A stretch of 64,000 nt of DNA from positions 62,001 through 126,000 of the forward strand of contig JARGDL010000004.1 of NCBI GenBank assembly GCA_029210465.1, in the 5' to 3' direction. Shown here piece after piece: positions 1-9,141 of this stretch; positions within the stretch are counted from its first letter, which is position 1, and each line of letters starts with the position of its first letter. Under the pieces are notes generated by a model. That model ran no database searches, was not told where the DNA came from, and saw only the letters and a program-made list of their open reading frames with translations. The position numbers and the translations under genes are program-made. Source of the DNA: Stygiobacter electus (lineage in GTDB: Bacteria > Bacteroidota > Ignavibacteria > Ignavibacteriales > Melioribacteraceae).

Positions 1-971
1 GGATCGAGCTTAATTTTTATTTCTCCATTTTTTATCCAATCATAAAGTGAAATCTCTTTCAAACCTTTGTTTAATAAATTTATATTATTAAGTAATAGCT
101 CACCTATATGTCGATATTCATTTTCTTTGGATCCCGTTTCAATTCTTACTTTTAAGTTGTTTAACTTGCTTGATAATCTTTCTAATTCTACAGAAATAAA
201 TTTTTCAATTTCTTTTTTAATCAAATTATAAGAATCAACTTTAAACTCAATTTGAAAATATTTTTCAATAGCATCTAAATATGTATCGAACAATTCAACT
301 TCAACTTTGTTTTTCTCTGGAATTAGAGAAAGTGGGGTAAACAAAAGTTTGTTGTCAGTGTAATCTATTCCTACGGCAATTTTATCATAAATAAAATCAT
401 TCAATAAGTTTCCAATTTGTTCAAATTGATTTTGAATTCTCGCTTTTATTTGTTTAGTTAAAAATGGAAGTTTGATAATTTCATCAGCTGGGATTGAATT
501 TAGTTTATTTATCAAAAAATCATATTCATTAATAAAATCAACATGATGTATTTTTGAAGAAATATTTTTTAATTCTACTTCATCTGATTTTTTAAATGAT
601 TGTATATTTTCAACATTATAAAAGTAGCAATTCGAGTTTTTGCCGCTGAATGAAATTATTAAATCACCACTACTGCATTGAAAACGAATTAATCTTTCAC
701 TAAAAGCAATTTGAATATTTTTTATAGTCGTTGGAATAAAACCATTAAAAAAGGAAACAACATTTTTTTTTGCTTTTTTAAAATCTAATTTTTGATGTAT
801 GTAAAATTCATTCGTATTAATAATTAAACAAAGATTTTTATTGACATCATCATCAATGAGCAGAAATAACTGATCTTTTTCTTGAGTAAAACAATCAATT
901 ATTTTTTTGTTCTTAAGTTTATTATTTAATTCTATGATTAATCTAAAAAGATAGAGATAATTTTTATACAT
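1..971 (-). CDS. rqcH: RqcH/NFACT-family ribosome quality control protein, N-terminal part (cut by window edge)
   Basis: Reading the minus strand from the ATG at 969-971 gives 323 uninterrupted codons that run off the window start, so the C-terminal part is missing. The visible part matches an NFACT-N (FbpA/NEMF/Tae2) domain followed by the start of the coiled-coil arm; the segment with EYRHIGELLLNNIN near the end is the typical arm motif. Family knowledge: RqcH binds stalled 50S-peptidyl-tRNA and drives alanine tailing. The usual Asp-Arg pair of the NFACT-N domain appears to be Glu-Arg here (IAFSERLIRF), by eye only. The start overlaps the stop of the upstream GlmU-like gene by 8 bases, so the two are probably translationally coupled. 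The family call is fairly secure; activity is inferred. Confidence 0.8.
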   Translation of the reverse strand, partial: MYKNYLYLFRLIIELNNKLKNKKIIDCFTQEKDQLFLLIDDDVNKNLCLIINTNEFYIHQKLDFKKAKKNVVSFFNGFIPTTIKNIQIAFSERLIRFQCSSGDLIISFSGKNSNCYFYNVENIQSFKKSDEVELKNISSKIHHVDFINEYDFLINKLNSIPADEIIKLPFLTKQIKARIQNQFEQIGNLLNDFIYDKIAVGIDYTDNKLLFTPLSLIPEKNKVEVELFDTYLDAIEKYFQIEFKVDSYNLIKKEIEKFISVELERLSSKLNNLKVRIETGSKENEYRHIGELLLNNINLLNKGLKEISLYDWIKNGEIKIKLD

Positions 972-2202
972 CAGTTTTTTCTAAGGTTGATTCTTCATAA
1001 ACTATTTTTAATAATTTGATTTGTGCTTCACTTATATTAATATTTCTTCTTTTCATTACAACTTTAGCTGTTTCCAAAAATTTATTGAATTCATATTTAG
1101 ATACTTTATCTTTCCCGCACCATGAAAATGAAGGTAAATATTTTGGTGGAAAATCATTTGTGAAAATATTGCAGGCAACCCCAAAAATTGAACCTGTATT
1201 TATCTTTGTATTGATAGAAGTTTTTGTATGATCACCTATAATTGCACCAACAAATTGTGAATTTGTAAAAACATTTTTCCCATTTAATAAAACAGAAATT
1301 TTTGAATAATTATTTTTTAAATCACTATTGTTTGTCCCGGCACCAAGATTTATCCATTGTGCCAAATATGAATGTCCTAAAAATCCATCATGTTGTTTAT
1401 TCGAGTATGAATGTATAATAGATTCTTCAATTTCACCACCAACTTTGCAGAATTCACCAATGCTTGTTCCATGATAAATTGATGAATTTGCTTTCACCAA
1501 TGTGTTTTTACCAATATAAATTGGTCCCTTTAAATAAGTATGCGGTAAAATAAGAGCATTATCGTCAATTAAAATTGGTCCGTCAGAAGCATCAAAAAAA
1601 ACGAAAGATGAAACTTTTGCAGTCGAAGAAATAAATATATCTTTTTTATTTACAAAACTATTCAAAGAAAATTTTTTAGTTGACTTATTTGATTTATTTA
1701 TTTTTTCGAAGTCATTAATGATTTCTTGAGAATTATTATTAACCAATTCCCATGGGTAAGTAATTAAAAAATTATCACACAATTGTTTGTTTAGTTTTAA
1801 TGAACTAAAATCAGGTAATCCATTTTTATCGAATTTAATGTTTGAAATATTATCTTTTGAAATAAATGCAGCGATAATATTATTGTCATGCTTAAGAACT
1901 TCATTTACCTTTAATTCTAAAATTAACTTTTTGATAGTCTCATTTATCAATATTCTTCCATTAATGAACAACAAATCTTCATTTGGTAAAGATTTATTAA
2001 GTACATTTTCATTTTCTTTCTTTAATAAATCCACAAGTATTATTCTAGGAATCAAATAATATTTTGTTCTACCAAAGTGAATTTTAATTTTATCTAATAA
2101 TGATAATATGCCACATTTAAGCTGGAAAGTCGTTCTTAGATAAGTTAAAGGTAAAAGTTCATTAAAACCATTATCTTCAAAAATGCAAATGTTGTTTTTC
2201 AT
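964..2202 (-). CDS. Alternative GlmU-like sugar-1-phosphate nucleotidyltransferase/acyltransferase
   Basis: The 412-residue protein has an N-terminal half that resembles a degenerate nucleotidyltransferase (FEDNGFNELLPLTYLR) without the usual LAAGxGTRM loop. From about residue 190 it has a left-handed beta-helix of hexapeptide repeats (for example ALILPHTYLKGPIYIGKNT). This is the layout of the Bacteroidota/Chlorobiota family annotated as alternative bifunctional UDP-GlcNAc diphosphorylase/glucosamine-1-phosphate N-acetyltransferase. It would act in the cytoplasm, making UDP-GlcNAc for peptidoglycan and lipid A, but substrate assignment is by family only. It is the first gene of the minus-strand pair with rqcH and faces the PASTA gene across a 104-base divergent gap. 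Confidence 0.75.
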   Translation of the reverse strand: MKNNICIFEDNGFNELLPLTYLRTTFQLKCGILSLLDKIKIHFGRTKYYLIPRIILVDLLKKENENVLNKSLPNEDLLFINGRILINETIKKLILELKVNEVLKHDNNIIAAFISKDNISNIKFDKNGLPDFSSLKLNKQLCDNFLITYPWELVNNNSQEIINDFEKINKSNKSTKKFSLNSFVNKKDIFISSTAKVSSFVFFDASDGPILIDDNALILPHTYLKGPIYIGKNTLVKANSSIYHGTSIGEFCKVGGEIEESIIHSYSNKQHDGFLGHSYLAQWINLGAGTNNSDLKNNYSKISVLLNGKNVFTNSQFVGAIIGDHTKTSINTKINTGSIFGVACNIFTNDFPPKYLPSFSWCGKDKVSKYEFNKFLETAKVVMKRRNINISEAQIKLLKIVYEESTLEKTDV

Positions 2203-2270
2203 TTTATTGCAAATATTTTTATGAAAAATAGTAAAAAATTATTCTTTATTAACTTAATTCATAAAATATT

Positions 2271-2302
2271 TTTGAGTAAAAATATTAACCTGTTTATATT
2301 TC
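2271..2302 (+). promoter_or_regulatory. Candidate promoter for the PASTA-rpe operon
   Basis: In the divergent gap before the ATG at 2307, a TTTG at 2271-2274 is followed after 20 bases by TATATTTC at 2295-2302. This is one mismatch from the Bacteroidota-type -33 TTTG / -7 TAnnTTTG pattern. The same bases also read as a sigma70-like TTGAGT-17-TATATT. Either reading puts the transcript start within a few bases of the ATG, so the message would have almost no leader. This is pattern matching in A+T-rich DNA, so it is tentative. Confidence 0.3.
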
Positions 2303-2306
2303 GAGT

Positions 2307-3050
2307 ATGAAAAAGCAAATACAAAAAAAATGGAAACCGGCTTTAGCAATTATAATATTAATTGCTGGAGTAACTATTATAATCGATTCAATTTTACTTC
2401 CGCTTTATGTTAAAGGAAATGAAACAATTGTTCCGAATGTTATTGGAATGAATAAAGATCAAGCTATTAATTTCCTTGAAAGTTTAAATCTAACTCCTGT
2501 AATTCAAACAACAAGATTTGATGATAAGTATGGAAAAGATAAAGTTATTTTTCAAAAGCCTATCAAAGGAAGTCATGTAAAAGAGGGGAGAAGAGTATAT
2601 TTAACAATAAGTGGTGGTGAACCATTAGTTCGAGTTCCATTTATTGTTAACAAAACATTAAGAGATGCACAATTAACATTAGAAAAAGCAGGTTTAAAAT
2701 TAGGTCAAATTGATTCAGTTGAATCTGAATTACCTACTAATATTATTGTTGAACAACAATATTTTCAAGGACGCGAATTACCTAAAGGCTCAGCGGTAGC
2801 TGTTAAAGTAAGTTTAGGTCCTCAAGAAGGAATGATTAGAGTTCCTGCTTTAATTGGAAAATCTTTAACTGAAGCGGAAGGGATTCTGAAATCATTATCA
2901 CTTGTAATTGGTCTTAAAACATACATTCATTCTTCGAAGTTGCTTCCAAATACTATAGTTGATCAACAACCAAGCGAAGGTAATCTTTTAAAAATGGGTG
3001 ATAGTATTAATGTTGTTTTAACTACAAACAAAAATGGTCAGATGCGATGA
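2307..3050 (+). CDS. PASTA-domain membrane protein
   Basis: A 247-residue protein with one N-terminal membrane anchor (about residues 12-34, ALAIIILIAGVTIIID) and three PASTA repeats facing the periplasm (about 40-105, 110-175 and 178-243). Each repeat begins with a V-P-x-x-(I/V) motif such as VPNVIGMNKDQAINFLESLN. PASTA repeats bind peptidoglycan fragments in PBPs and Ser/Thr kinases. Here there is no kinase or transpeptidase domain, so it may be a free-standing cell-wall sensor or anchor. It overlaps rpe by 4 bases (ATGA). Confidence 0.85.
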   Translation: MKKQIQKKWKPALAIIILIAGVTIIIDSILLPLYVKGNETIVPNVIGMNKDQAINFLESLNLTPVIQTTRFDDKYGKDKVIFQKPIKGSHVKEGRRVYLTISGGEPLVRVPFIVNKTLRDAQLTLEKAGLKLGQIDSVESELPTNIIVEQQYFQGRELPKGSAVAVKVSLGPQEGMIRVPALIGKSLTEAEGILKSLSLVIGLKTYIHSSKLLPNTIVDQQPSEGNLLKMGDSINVVLTTNKNGQMR

Positions 3051-3703
3051 AGAAATTATTAGCTCCATCAATCTTAAATGCAGATTTTACAAACATTGCG
3101 CAACAAATTAGATATGTTGAATTAGGTGGTGCTGATTGGATTCATTGCGATATTATGGATGGGCATTTCGTACCAAACTTAACTTTTGGTCCTTATATAG
3201 TTAAAGCAATTAAAAAATCAACCAATTTAATTGTTGATTCACATTTAATGATTTCAAATCCTGATTCACTAATTGAAGACTTTATTGAAGCTGGTTCAGA
3301 TTACGTTACGGTACATCAAGAAGCTGTTGTACATTTAGACAGAACATTAAACAAAATTAAAGATCTTGGTGCCAAAGCTGGAGTTTCGATAAATCCATCA
3401 ACACCCGTTAGTTTTTTATATGAAGTTTTAGAAATTGTTGACTTAGTTTTGATTATGTCTGTGAATCCAGGATTTGGAGGTCAAAAGTTTATTCAAAATT
3501 CTGTTAAAAAAATTCAACAGTTATATAAATTTAGAAGTGAAAACAACTTAAATTTTTTAATTCAAGTTGATGGTGGTGTTAATAAAAATAATATTGAACA
3601 AATTTCTGATGCCGGTTGCGATGTTTTTGTTGTAGGTCAATCAATCTTTAAGAATGATAATATTACTGCTTCAACAATTGAATTAAAGAATCTCATTTCT
3701 TAA
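3047..3703 (+). CDS. rpe: Ribulose-phosphate 3-epimerase
   Basis: This 218-residue TIM-barrel enzyme has the family's usual length and motifs: LAPSILNADF at the N-terminus, HCDIMDGHFVPNLTFGP with the metal-binding His/Asp, DSHLMI, MSVNPGFGGQKFI and QVDGGVN. It interconverts D-ribulose 5-phosphate and D-xylulose 5-phosphate in the cytoplasmic pentose phosphate pathway. The ATG overlaps the PASTA stop, so the two are co-translated. A 66-base gap follows before folP. Confidence 0.96.
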   Translation: MKKLLAPSILNADFTNIAQQIRYVELGGADWIHCDIMDGHFVPNLTFGPYIVKAIKKSTNLIVDSHLMISNPDSLIEDFIEAGSDYVTVHQEAVVHLDRTLNKIKDLGAKAGVSINPSTPVSFLYEVLEIVDLVLIMSVNPGFGGQKFIQNSVKKIQQLYKFRSENNLNFLIQVDGGVNKNNIEQISDAGCDVFVVGQSIFKNDNITASTIELKNLIS

Positions 3704-3769
3704 AATAATATTCATATCAAAAAATAATTTTCTTAAATTAAAATTAAGATTAAATAGTTTGAGGTAAAG

Positions 3770-4948
3770 TTGATAATTCACATTGTGAGTTTATTTTTCC
3801 CGGAAATTTTCAAAAGATATTCTGAAAAATATAAAATCTTCCGTGAGCTTTACGAAAATGATTTAATCGGGTTAGAAATTAGAAATATTGAATATAAAAT
3901 AGCGAAAAAAACAAAAAGAATTGTTTTAAGTAATAAAGAAATTTGCTTCATAACCGAAAAAAATGAAATCAATAATTGTGACTTGCTTATATTAGGTAAT
4001 TATTTAATTTTCAAAGAACTTGCAAATGAAATTACTTCTCTCGGAAATGAGGAATTAGGTTTCAAAATTAATCGGGTTATTCAAAACATTTATTCATATG
4101 ACAAAAAAAGTTTTATAATTAATGAAATTGAATTCCCATTAATTAAAAGTTACACCTTTGGCATTCTTAACGTAACACCTGATTCATTTTCTGATGGTGG
4201 AAAATATTTTTCAAAAGCAAAAGCAATAGAACATGGAATTTATTTATTAGAAAATGGTGCTGATATTCTTGACATTGGTGGTGAATCAACAAGACCCGGT
4301 TCAGAATCTGTTTCTGTTGATGAAGAAATTAATAGAGTAATTCCTGTTATTCAAAAAATAATTGAATTGAAACCTGACGCTTTAATTTCAATAGACACAA
4401 CTAAATATGATGTTGCAAAACTTGCAGTTGAAAATGGTGCTAAAATAATAAATGATATCAGTGGATTATCTTTCGATCCTAAGATGAAAGAATTAGTAAA
4501 AGAAAATAATTTACCTTGTGTTATAATGCATATTAAAGGTAAACCTAAAACAATGCAAGATAACCCATTTTATAAGGATGTTATTGCCGATATTTATGAT
4601 GACTTATATTTAAAGGTTAATGAATTGAAAAAAAATGGAATCAATAATGTAATTATTGATCCAGGAATTGGATTTGGTAAACGTGTTAAAGACAATTATG
4701 AAATATTGAAAAGATTAAATGAATTCAACGGAATAGGACAACCAATTTTAATTGGTGTATCTAAAAAATCATTTTTAGGTAAATCATTAAACTTAAGTAT
4801 TGACAATAGAGAAATTCCAAGTATTATTGCTGAAACTATTGCCATTAAAAATGGTGCAAGATTTATTAGAACACATGAACCTCAAAATGCTAAACTTTCA
4901 AGTATTGTTAATTATTACATTGATTATAATGAGAAATTAAATGATTGA
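3770..4948 (+). CDS. folP: Dihydropteroate synthase with N-terminal extension
   Basis: The C-terminal ~270 residues carry the full dihydropteroate synthase signature: GILNVTPDSFSDGG, LDIGGESTRPGSE, SIDTTKYDVA, NDISG, IIDPGIGFGK, GVSKKSFLG and the final RTHEP. The enzyme joins 6-hydroxymethyl-dihydropterin diphosphate to p-aminobenzoate in folate synthesis. At 392 residues it is about 120 longer than the common bacterial form; the extra N-terminus has no motif I recognise. The chosen start is TTG at 3770, with GAGGT four bases upstream; GTG at 3785 is an alternative. The stop overlaps cdaA by 8 bases. Confidence 0.93.
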   Translation: MIIHIVSLFFPEIFKRYSEKYKIFRELYENDLIGLEIRNIEYKIAKKTKRIVLSNKEICFITEKNEINNCDLLILGNYLIFKELANEITSLGNEELGFKINRVIQNIYSYDKKSFIINEIEFPLIKSYTFGILNVTPDSFSDGGKYFSKAKAIEHGIYLLENGADILDIGGESTRPGSESVSVDEEINRVIPVIQKIIELKPDALISIDTTKYDVAKLAVENGAKIINDISGLSFDPKMKELVKENNLPCVIMHIKGKPKTMQDNPFYKDVIADIYDDLYLKVNELKKNGINNVIIDPGIGFGKRVKDNYEILKRLNEFNGIGQPILIGVSKKSFLGKSLNLSIDNREIPSIIAETIAIKNGARFIRTHEPQNAKLSSIVNYYIDYNEKLND

Positions 4949-5756
4949 ACTTTTCAAAATATCATTTCTACCAGTTACTTTGCTTGATATTATTGATATT
5001 ATTTTAGTAACAATTATTTTTTATAAAGTTTATACAATCATTCGTGGTACAATTGCGGCACAAATATTTTATGGATTAATATTTGTATTAATACTTTCAT
5101 TTATTGCACAAACAGTTCAGTTCATTGCTCTTGGTTGGTTATTAAAATTACTATCAGATATTTGGGTTCTAGCTTTTATTATTTTATTTCAACCTGAAAT
5201 AAGAAGAATGCTTGTTATAATTGGTAGAACACCACTAATGAGAATTTTCTTTAAGAATGATCCTTCTAATGTTTCCGATATAATTAGTGAAGCGGCATAT
5301 GAATTAGCTCAAATTCAACATGGTGCATTAATTATAATTGTAAAATCCGGTGGAATACGTGGTGTTGTTGAAACAGGTGAAATTATAGATGCATCGATTT
5401 CTAAAAATTTATTAAAGTCAATTTTTTTCCCACGTTCACCATTACATGATGGTGCAGTTATTATCCGAAATGATATAATTGAAGCTGCAAGATGTACTTT
5501 ACCACTTAGCTCCGATACAAAAAAAGATGGTAGAGTTTTAGGAATGCGACATCGTGCTGGACTTGGAATATCTGAAATTGCCGATGTTATAAGTGTGATA
5601 GTTTCTGAAGAAACAGGTAGTATTTCTGTTGCTGAAAATGGAATTCTAAAAACAGGTTTGTCAAAAGAATCCCTTAGAAAATATTTAAATGAATCGCTCA
5701 AAAAATCAAATGAAAAAAATTTTAGAAGTTTCTTAAAAGGAAGCAAAAGAAATTAA
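4941..5756 (+). CDS. cdaA: Membrane diadenylate cyclase CdaA (c-di-AMP synthase)
   Basis: A 271-residue protein with three N-terminal membrane helices (about residues 15-85) and a C-terminal DisA_N cyclase domain. The catalytic DGA lies at residues 170-172 (SPLHDGAVII) and the ATP-binding RHR at 203-205 (GMRHRAGLG). It makes cyclic di-AMP from two ATP at the inner membrane; in studied bacteria this second messenger controls potassium and osmolyte balance and cell-wall state. The folP-cdaA order also occurs in other Bacteroidota-like genomes, as far as I recall. No CdaR regulator or glmM follows; instead it overlaps a CHAD gene by one base. Confidence 0.94.
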   Translation: MIELFKISFLPVTLLDIIDIILVTIIFYKVYTIIRGTIAAQIFYGLIFVLILSFIAQTVQFIALGWLLKLLSDIWVLAFIILFQPEIRRMLVIIGRTPLMRIFFKNDPSNVSDIISEAAYELAQIQHGALIIIVKSGGIRGVVETGEIIDASISKNLLKSIFFPRSPLHDGAVIIRNDIIEAARCTLPLSSDTKKDGRVLGMRHRAGLGISEIADVISVIVSEETGSISVAENGILKTGLSKESLRKYLNESLKKSNEKNFRSFLKGSKRN

Positions 5757-6205
5757 TGGCACTAAAAGATAAATTTAGAATTAAAGGATTAGATATAAAT
5801 AAAAAATTTTGTAAATCTTCATACATTATACTTCAAAACAAATTTAATATGGTTATCAAATTATGTAAAAGATATTTAAAAGATGATTCTAATGAAAACT
5901 TACACCAACTTAGGATAGCATTAAGAAGATTTAGATACACAATGGAAATTTTTGTAGCTTGTTATAAAGAAAAAGAATTTAATCTTGCATATAAAATAAT
6001 TCAAAAATTACAAGACGAATTGGGTAAAGGAAGAGATCTTGATGTACTTTTAGAGAAGATAGATAATTTTGAAAAATTTAATTTTCATCAGCTAAAAGAA
6101 AATATTTTAAAAGAAAAAGAAATTATAAAGGATACTATCAAAAAAGAAATAGTTAAATTTGTCGAACAAAAAAATGATTTTAATTTTTTAATTAAAAAAA
6201 GGTGA
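5756..6205 (+). CDS. Short CHAD-domain protein
   Basis: The 149-residue protein has the CHAD helix with conserved basic residues and histidine (NLHQLRIALRRFRYTMEIF, about residues 45-65) and a second charged helix (ELGKGRDLDVLLEKI). CHAD domains bind polyphosphate. Most family members are 250-300 residues with two such four-helix units; this protein contains only about one, so it is either a minimal version or a shortened gene. No frameshifted remainder is visible downstream, because the next gene starts 7 bases later. Its place between cdaA and a hydrolase gives no clear role. Confidence 0.75.
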   Translation: MALKDKFRIKGLDINKKFCKSSYIILQNKFNMVIKLCKRYLKDDSNENLHQLRIALRRFRYTMEIFVACYKEKEFNLAYKIIQKLQDELGKGRDLDVLLEKIDNFEKFNFHQLKENILKEKEIIKDTIKKEIVKFVEQKNDFNFLIKKR

Positions 6206-6212
6206 GGTTCTT

Positions 6213-6890
6213 ATGAAACTAAGATATTTCTCACATTCTGCATTTTTAATAACAACAAATAATGGTAAAAAAATTTTAATCGATCCATTTTTAGATCATA
6301 ATCCAAATTCACCTGTAAAATCAAAAGATGTTGATGCAGATTATATAATCTTAACTCACGGACATGGAGATCATTTAGGAGATGCTTTTAGTATTGCAAA
6401 AAGATGTGATTCACTTTTTATATGTTTAAATGAACTTGCTAATTATTGCTCAGCTAAAGGTTTTAAAGCTCACAATATGCATATTGGCGGCTCACACAAG
6501 TTTGACTTTGGAAAAGTTAAACTTACAATTGCGCATCATGGTTCAATGACTCCAGATAATTATTATGCTGGTGAACCTAGTGGTGTTGTTTTAACTATTG
6601 ATGGAAAATCTATTTATCACACTGGCGATACTGGACTGTTTTACGATATGAAATTAATTGGTGAAATGACAAAGATTGATTACATGCTTTTGCCAATAGG
6701 GGATAATTTTACAATGGGCATTGATGATGCTGTAAAAGCTGTTGAATTAACAAATCCAGAAGTAGCAATTCCAATACACTACAATACTTTTCCAATAATA
6801 CAAGCTGATCCATACGAATTTAAGAAAAAAGTAGAAGCATTAGGAAAAAAATCAATCGTTTTAAATTTTGGTCAAGAAATAGAATTATAA
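6213..6890 (+). CDS. UPF0173-family metal-dependent hydrolase
   Basis: A 225-residue metallo-beta-lactamase-fold protein with the family's N-terminus ([13 protein letters not shown]) and zinc-site motifs [23 protein letters not shown] and IPIHYNTFP. It is soluble, and the length is normal for the family. The in vivo substrate is unknown for the family; UlaG-like lactonases are relatives. A Shine-Dalgarno-like GGTGAGG overlaps the upstream stop and supports the ATG at 6213. Confidence 0.9.
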   Translation: MKLRYFSHSAFLITTNNGKKILIDPFLDHNPNSPVKSKDVDADYIILTHGHGDHLGDAFSIAKRCDSLFICLNELANYCSAKGFKAHNMHIGGSHKFDFGKVKLTIAHHGSMTPDNYYAGEPSGVVLTIDGKSIYHTGDTGLFYDMKLIGEMTKIDYMLLPIGDNFTMGIDDAVKAVELTNPEVAIPIHYNTFPIIQADPYEFKKKVEALGKKSIVLNFGQEIEL

Positions 6891-6903
6891 AAATATTTTA
6901 ATT

Positions 6904-7683
6904 ATGGCAAAAACTATTGTAATAGCAAATCAAAAAGGCGGAGTAGGGAAAACTACTACGGCAATTAATTTATCAGCGTCCGTTGCTGCTGCTGAATTTA
7001 AAACTTTATTAATTGATATTGATCCACAAGCTAATTCAACTTCAGGAATTGGAATTGATAATAATGATTTATCTGTGTATCAAGTTTTAATTGGTCAAGA
7101 GCCAATAGAAAATTGTATAAAAAACACTTACATGCCATTTCTTGATATACTACCTTCAAATATTAATTTGGTTGGTGCTGAGGTTGAAATGGTAACTTTA
7201 GAACAGAGAGAATATTTATTAAAAAATGCAATTACCAAAATTCAAGATAGATATGATTTCATTTTTATAGATTGTCCACCATCTTTAGGTTTATTAACTT
7301 TGAATGCATTAACCTCTGCTAATTCAGTTTTAATACCAGTTCAATGTGAATATTTTGCATTAGAAGGATTAGGGCAACTTTTAAATACAATAAATATTGT
7401 CAAGAAAAATTTGAATGAAGAACTAACAATTGAAGGTGTACTTTTGACAATGTTTGACACTCGATTAAGATTATCTCATCAAGTAGTTGAAGAAGTAAAA
7501 AAATATTTCGGTGATAAAGTTTATGATACACTAATTCATAGAAACGTAAGATTATCCGAAGCCCCTAGTCATTCAAAACCTGTAATTCTTTATGATGCAA
7601 GCTCAATTGGTGCTCAAAATTATATTTCGTTAGCTTCTGAATTAATTCAAAAAAATAATTTAGCAATAAAGGTAAAAGAGTGA
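6904..7683 (+). CDS. parA: Chromosome partitioning ATPase ParA (Soj)
   Basis: A 259-residue deviant Walker-A ATPase with the signature [23 protein letters not shown] and [16 protein letters not shown]. It forms ATP-dependent DNA-bound dimers that ParB releases, moving the origin region. It lacks the N-terminal helix-turn-helix of plasmid ParA type Ia, which fits a chromosomal Soj. The stop overlaps parB (GTGA). Confidence 0.96.
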   Translation: MAKTIVIANQKGGVGKTTTAINLSASVAAAEFKTLLIDIDPQANSTSGIGIDNNDLSVYQVLIGQEPIENCIKNTYMPFLDILPSNINLVGAEVEMVTLEQREYLLKNAITKIQDRYDFIFIDCPPSLGLLTLNALTSANSVLIPVQCEYFALEGLGQLLNTINIVKKNLNEELTIEGVLLTMFDTRLRLSHQVVEEVKKYFGDKVYDTLIHRNVRLSEAPSHSKPVILYDASSIGAQNYISLASELIQKNNLAIKVKE

Positions 7684-8618
7684 ATAATATAAAAACTGGT
7701 TTGGGAAGAGGATTAGAAGCATTAATCAATCCCAAAGTAAAAGATAAAATTGAATCACCCGTTGCTTTATCATCAAATGATATAAAATTTGATGATGGTG
7801 AATCTTTTGATGTACTGGTAAAAATACCAGTTGATAAAATTACACCAAATCCATATCAACCAAGAACCGAATTTAATTCTCAAGCATTAGAAGAATTAAA
7901 AAAATCCATTTTAGAGAATGGCCTTATTCAACCAATTACTGTACGAAGAATTACAAATAATAAATATGAATTAATATCTGGCGAAAGAAGATTACGTTCA
8001 TGTAAAGAAATTGGTTTAAAAGAAATTCCAGCATTTATTATTAAAGTTGAATCTAAAGAAGCAATGATAGAGCTCTCTTTGATTGAAAATATTCAAAGAG
8101 AAGAATTAAATCCAATTGAAATTGCTTTAGCTTATAAAAAATTGATTGATGAATGTAATTTATCTCAAGAAGAAATCGGAATAAAAGTAGGGAAAGATCG
8201 TTCTACAATTACTAATACATTAAGATTATTAAAACTTCCTGAAAAAATTCAAGAAGGTGTTGCTAAAAATATAATTACTACAGGGCATGCTCGTGCTTTA
8301 ATTAATTTACCGAATGAACTTTCACAGCTTGAAATCTATGATAAAATTGTTAAACAAAATTTATCTGTTCGAAAAGTAGAAGAACTTGTTCGTATTTTTT
8401 TTAAAACCCCAACTAAGAAAAAATTAAAAAAAATTTTAGAAACTGGTACATTTTCTTCAACAATGAAAAAAGAAATTGAAGAAAGATTGCAAAGAATTTT
8501 GGGGACAAAAGTTTCTATGAATCAAAACAAAGATGGCAAGGGGGAAATTGTTATTGAATTTTATTCTTCAATAGAATTTGAAAGATTATATGAATTACTC
8601 GAATCAATTGGTAAATAG
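7680..8618 (+). CDS. parB: Chromosome partitioning protein ParB (Spo0J), CTP-dependent clamp
   Basis: A 312-residue protein with a [11 protein letters not shown]-terminal ParA-stimulating motif, a ParB/Srx nucleotide-binding domain ([29 protein letters not shown]), a central helix-turn-helix for parS binding ([21 protein letters not shown]) and a C-terminal dimer domain. The start is GTG at 7680, overlapping the parA stop by four bases. I could not find a convincing parS palindrome (TGTTTCACGTGAAACA-like) in the window. Confidence 0.96.
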   Translation: MNNIKTGLGRGLEALINPKVKDKIESPVALSSNDIKFDDGESFDVLVKIPVDKITPNPYQPRTEFNSQALEELKKSILENGLIQPITVRRITNNKYELISGERRLRSCKEIGLKEIPAFIIKVESKEAMIELSLIENIQREELNPIEIALAYKKLIDECNLSQEEIGIKVGKDRSTITNTLRLLKLPEKIQEGVAKNIITTGHARALINLPNELSQLEIYDKIVKQNLSVRKVEELVRIFFKTPTKKKLKKILETGTFSSTMKKEIEERLQRILGTKVSMNQNKDGKGEIVIEFYSSIEFERLYELLESIGK

Positions 8619-8619
8619 A

Positions 8620-9141
8620 TTGAAGTTTTTTTTTATAATCAATTTAATTCTTATTACAAATATTTTTTCTTTTGAAAAGGACTTCTATTTACTTCCCATT
8701 AACGAATTAAATGATACAATAATCAAGACAAACCAGATTGACACATTAAAATTTCAGATGTCAAAATCACCTTGGAATGCGGTTTTAAAAAGTGCCTTAG
8801 TACCTGGTTGGGGACAATATTACAATGAATCATACTGGAAAATACCAATAATATTGGGTGCGTTTACTTATCTCGGTTATCAATGGAAAGTAAATAATGA
8901 CAATTATATTAATTACAAAAATTTATTTCAAAAAAGCATTAGTAGTAACCAGACAAATTCCAATTATTACAAACTTCGAGAATTTTACAGAGACCAAAGG
9001 GATTTATTTACAATCTATATAGGAATAGTTTACTTATTAAATTTAATTGATGCTTATGTAGATTCACATCTTTTTGATTTTAATGTCAATGAAAATATTC
9101 ATTCCAAATATTATATGATTGAAATAAAGCTAAAATTATGA
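8620..9141 (+). CDS. DUF5683 membrane protein
   Basis: A protein of about 173 residues carrying the DUF5683 core (KSALVPGWGQYYNESYWK, then IPIILGAFTYLGYQW), typical of Bacteroidota/Chlorobiota envelope proteins of unknown function. The start is uncertain. The reading frame is open from TTG 8578, but the TTG at 8620, just after the parB stop, gives a clean signal sequence (KFFFIINLILITNIFS), and I prefer it. Two further hydrophobic segments lie near residues 75-95 and 130-150. It overlaps the next gene by four bases. Confidence 0.75.
   Translation: MKFFFIINLILITNIFSFEKDFYLLPINELNDTIIKTNQIDTLKFQMSKSPWNAVLKSALVPGWGQYYNESYWKIPIILGAFTYLGYQWKVNNDNYINYKNLFQKSISSNQTNSNYYKLREFYRDQRDLFTIYIGIVYLLNLIDAYVDSHLFDFNVNENIHSKYYMIEIKLKL

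Noticed and set aside
5315..5746. A 143-codon open frame antisense to cdaA
   Set aside because: cdaA is certain on the other strand; the antisense translation is Ser/Phe/Ile-rich with no motif.
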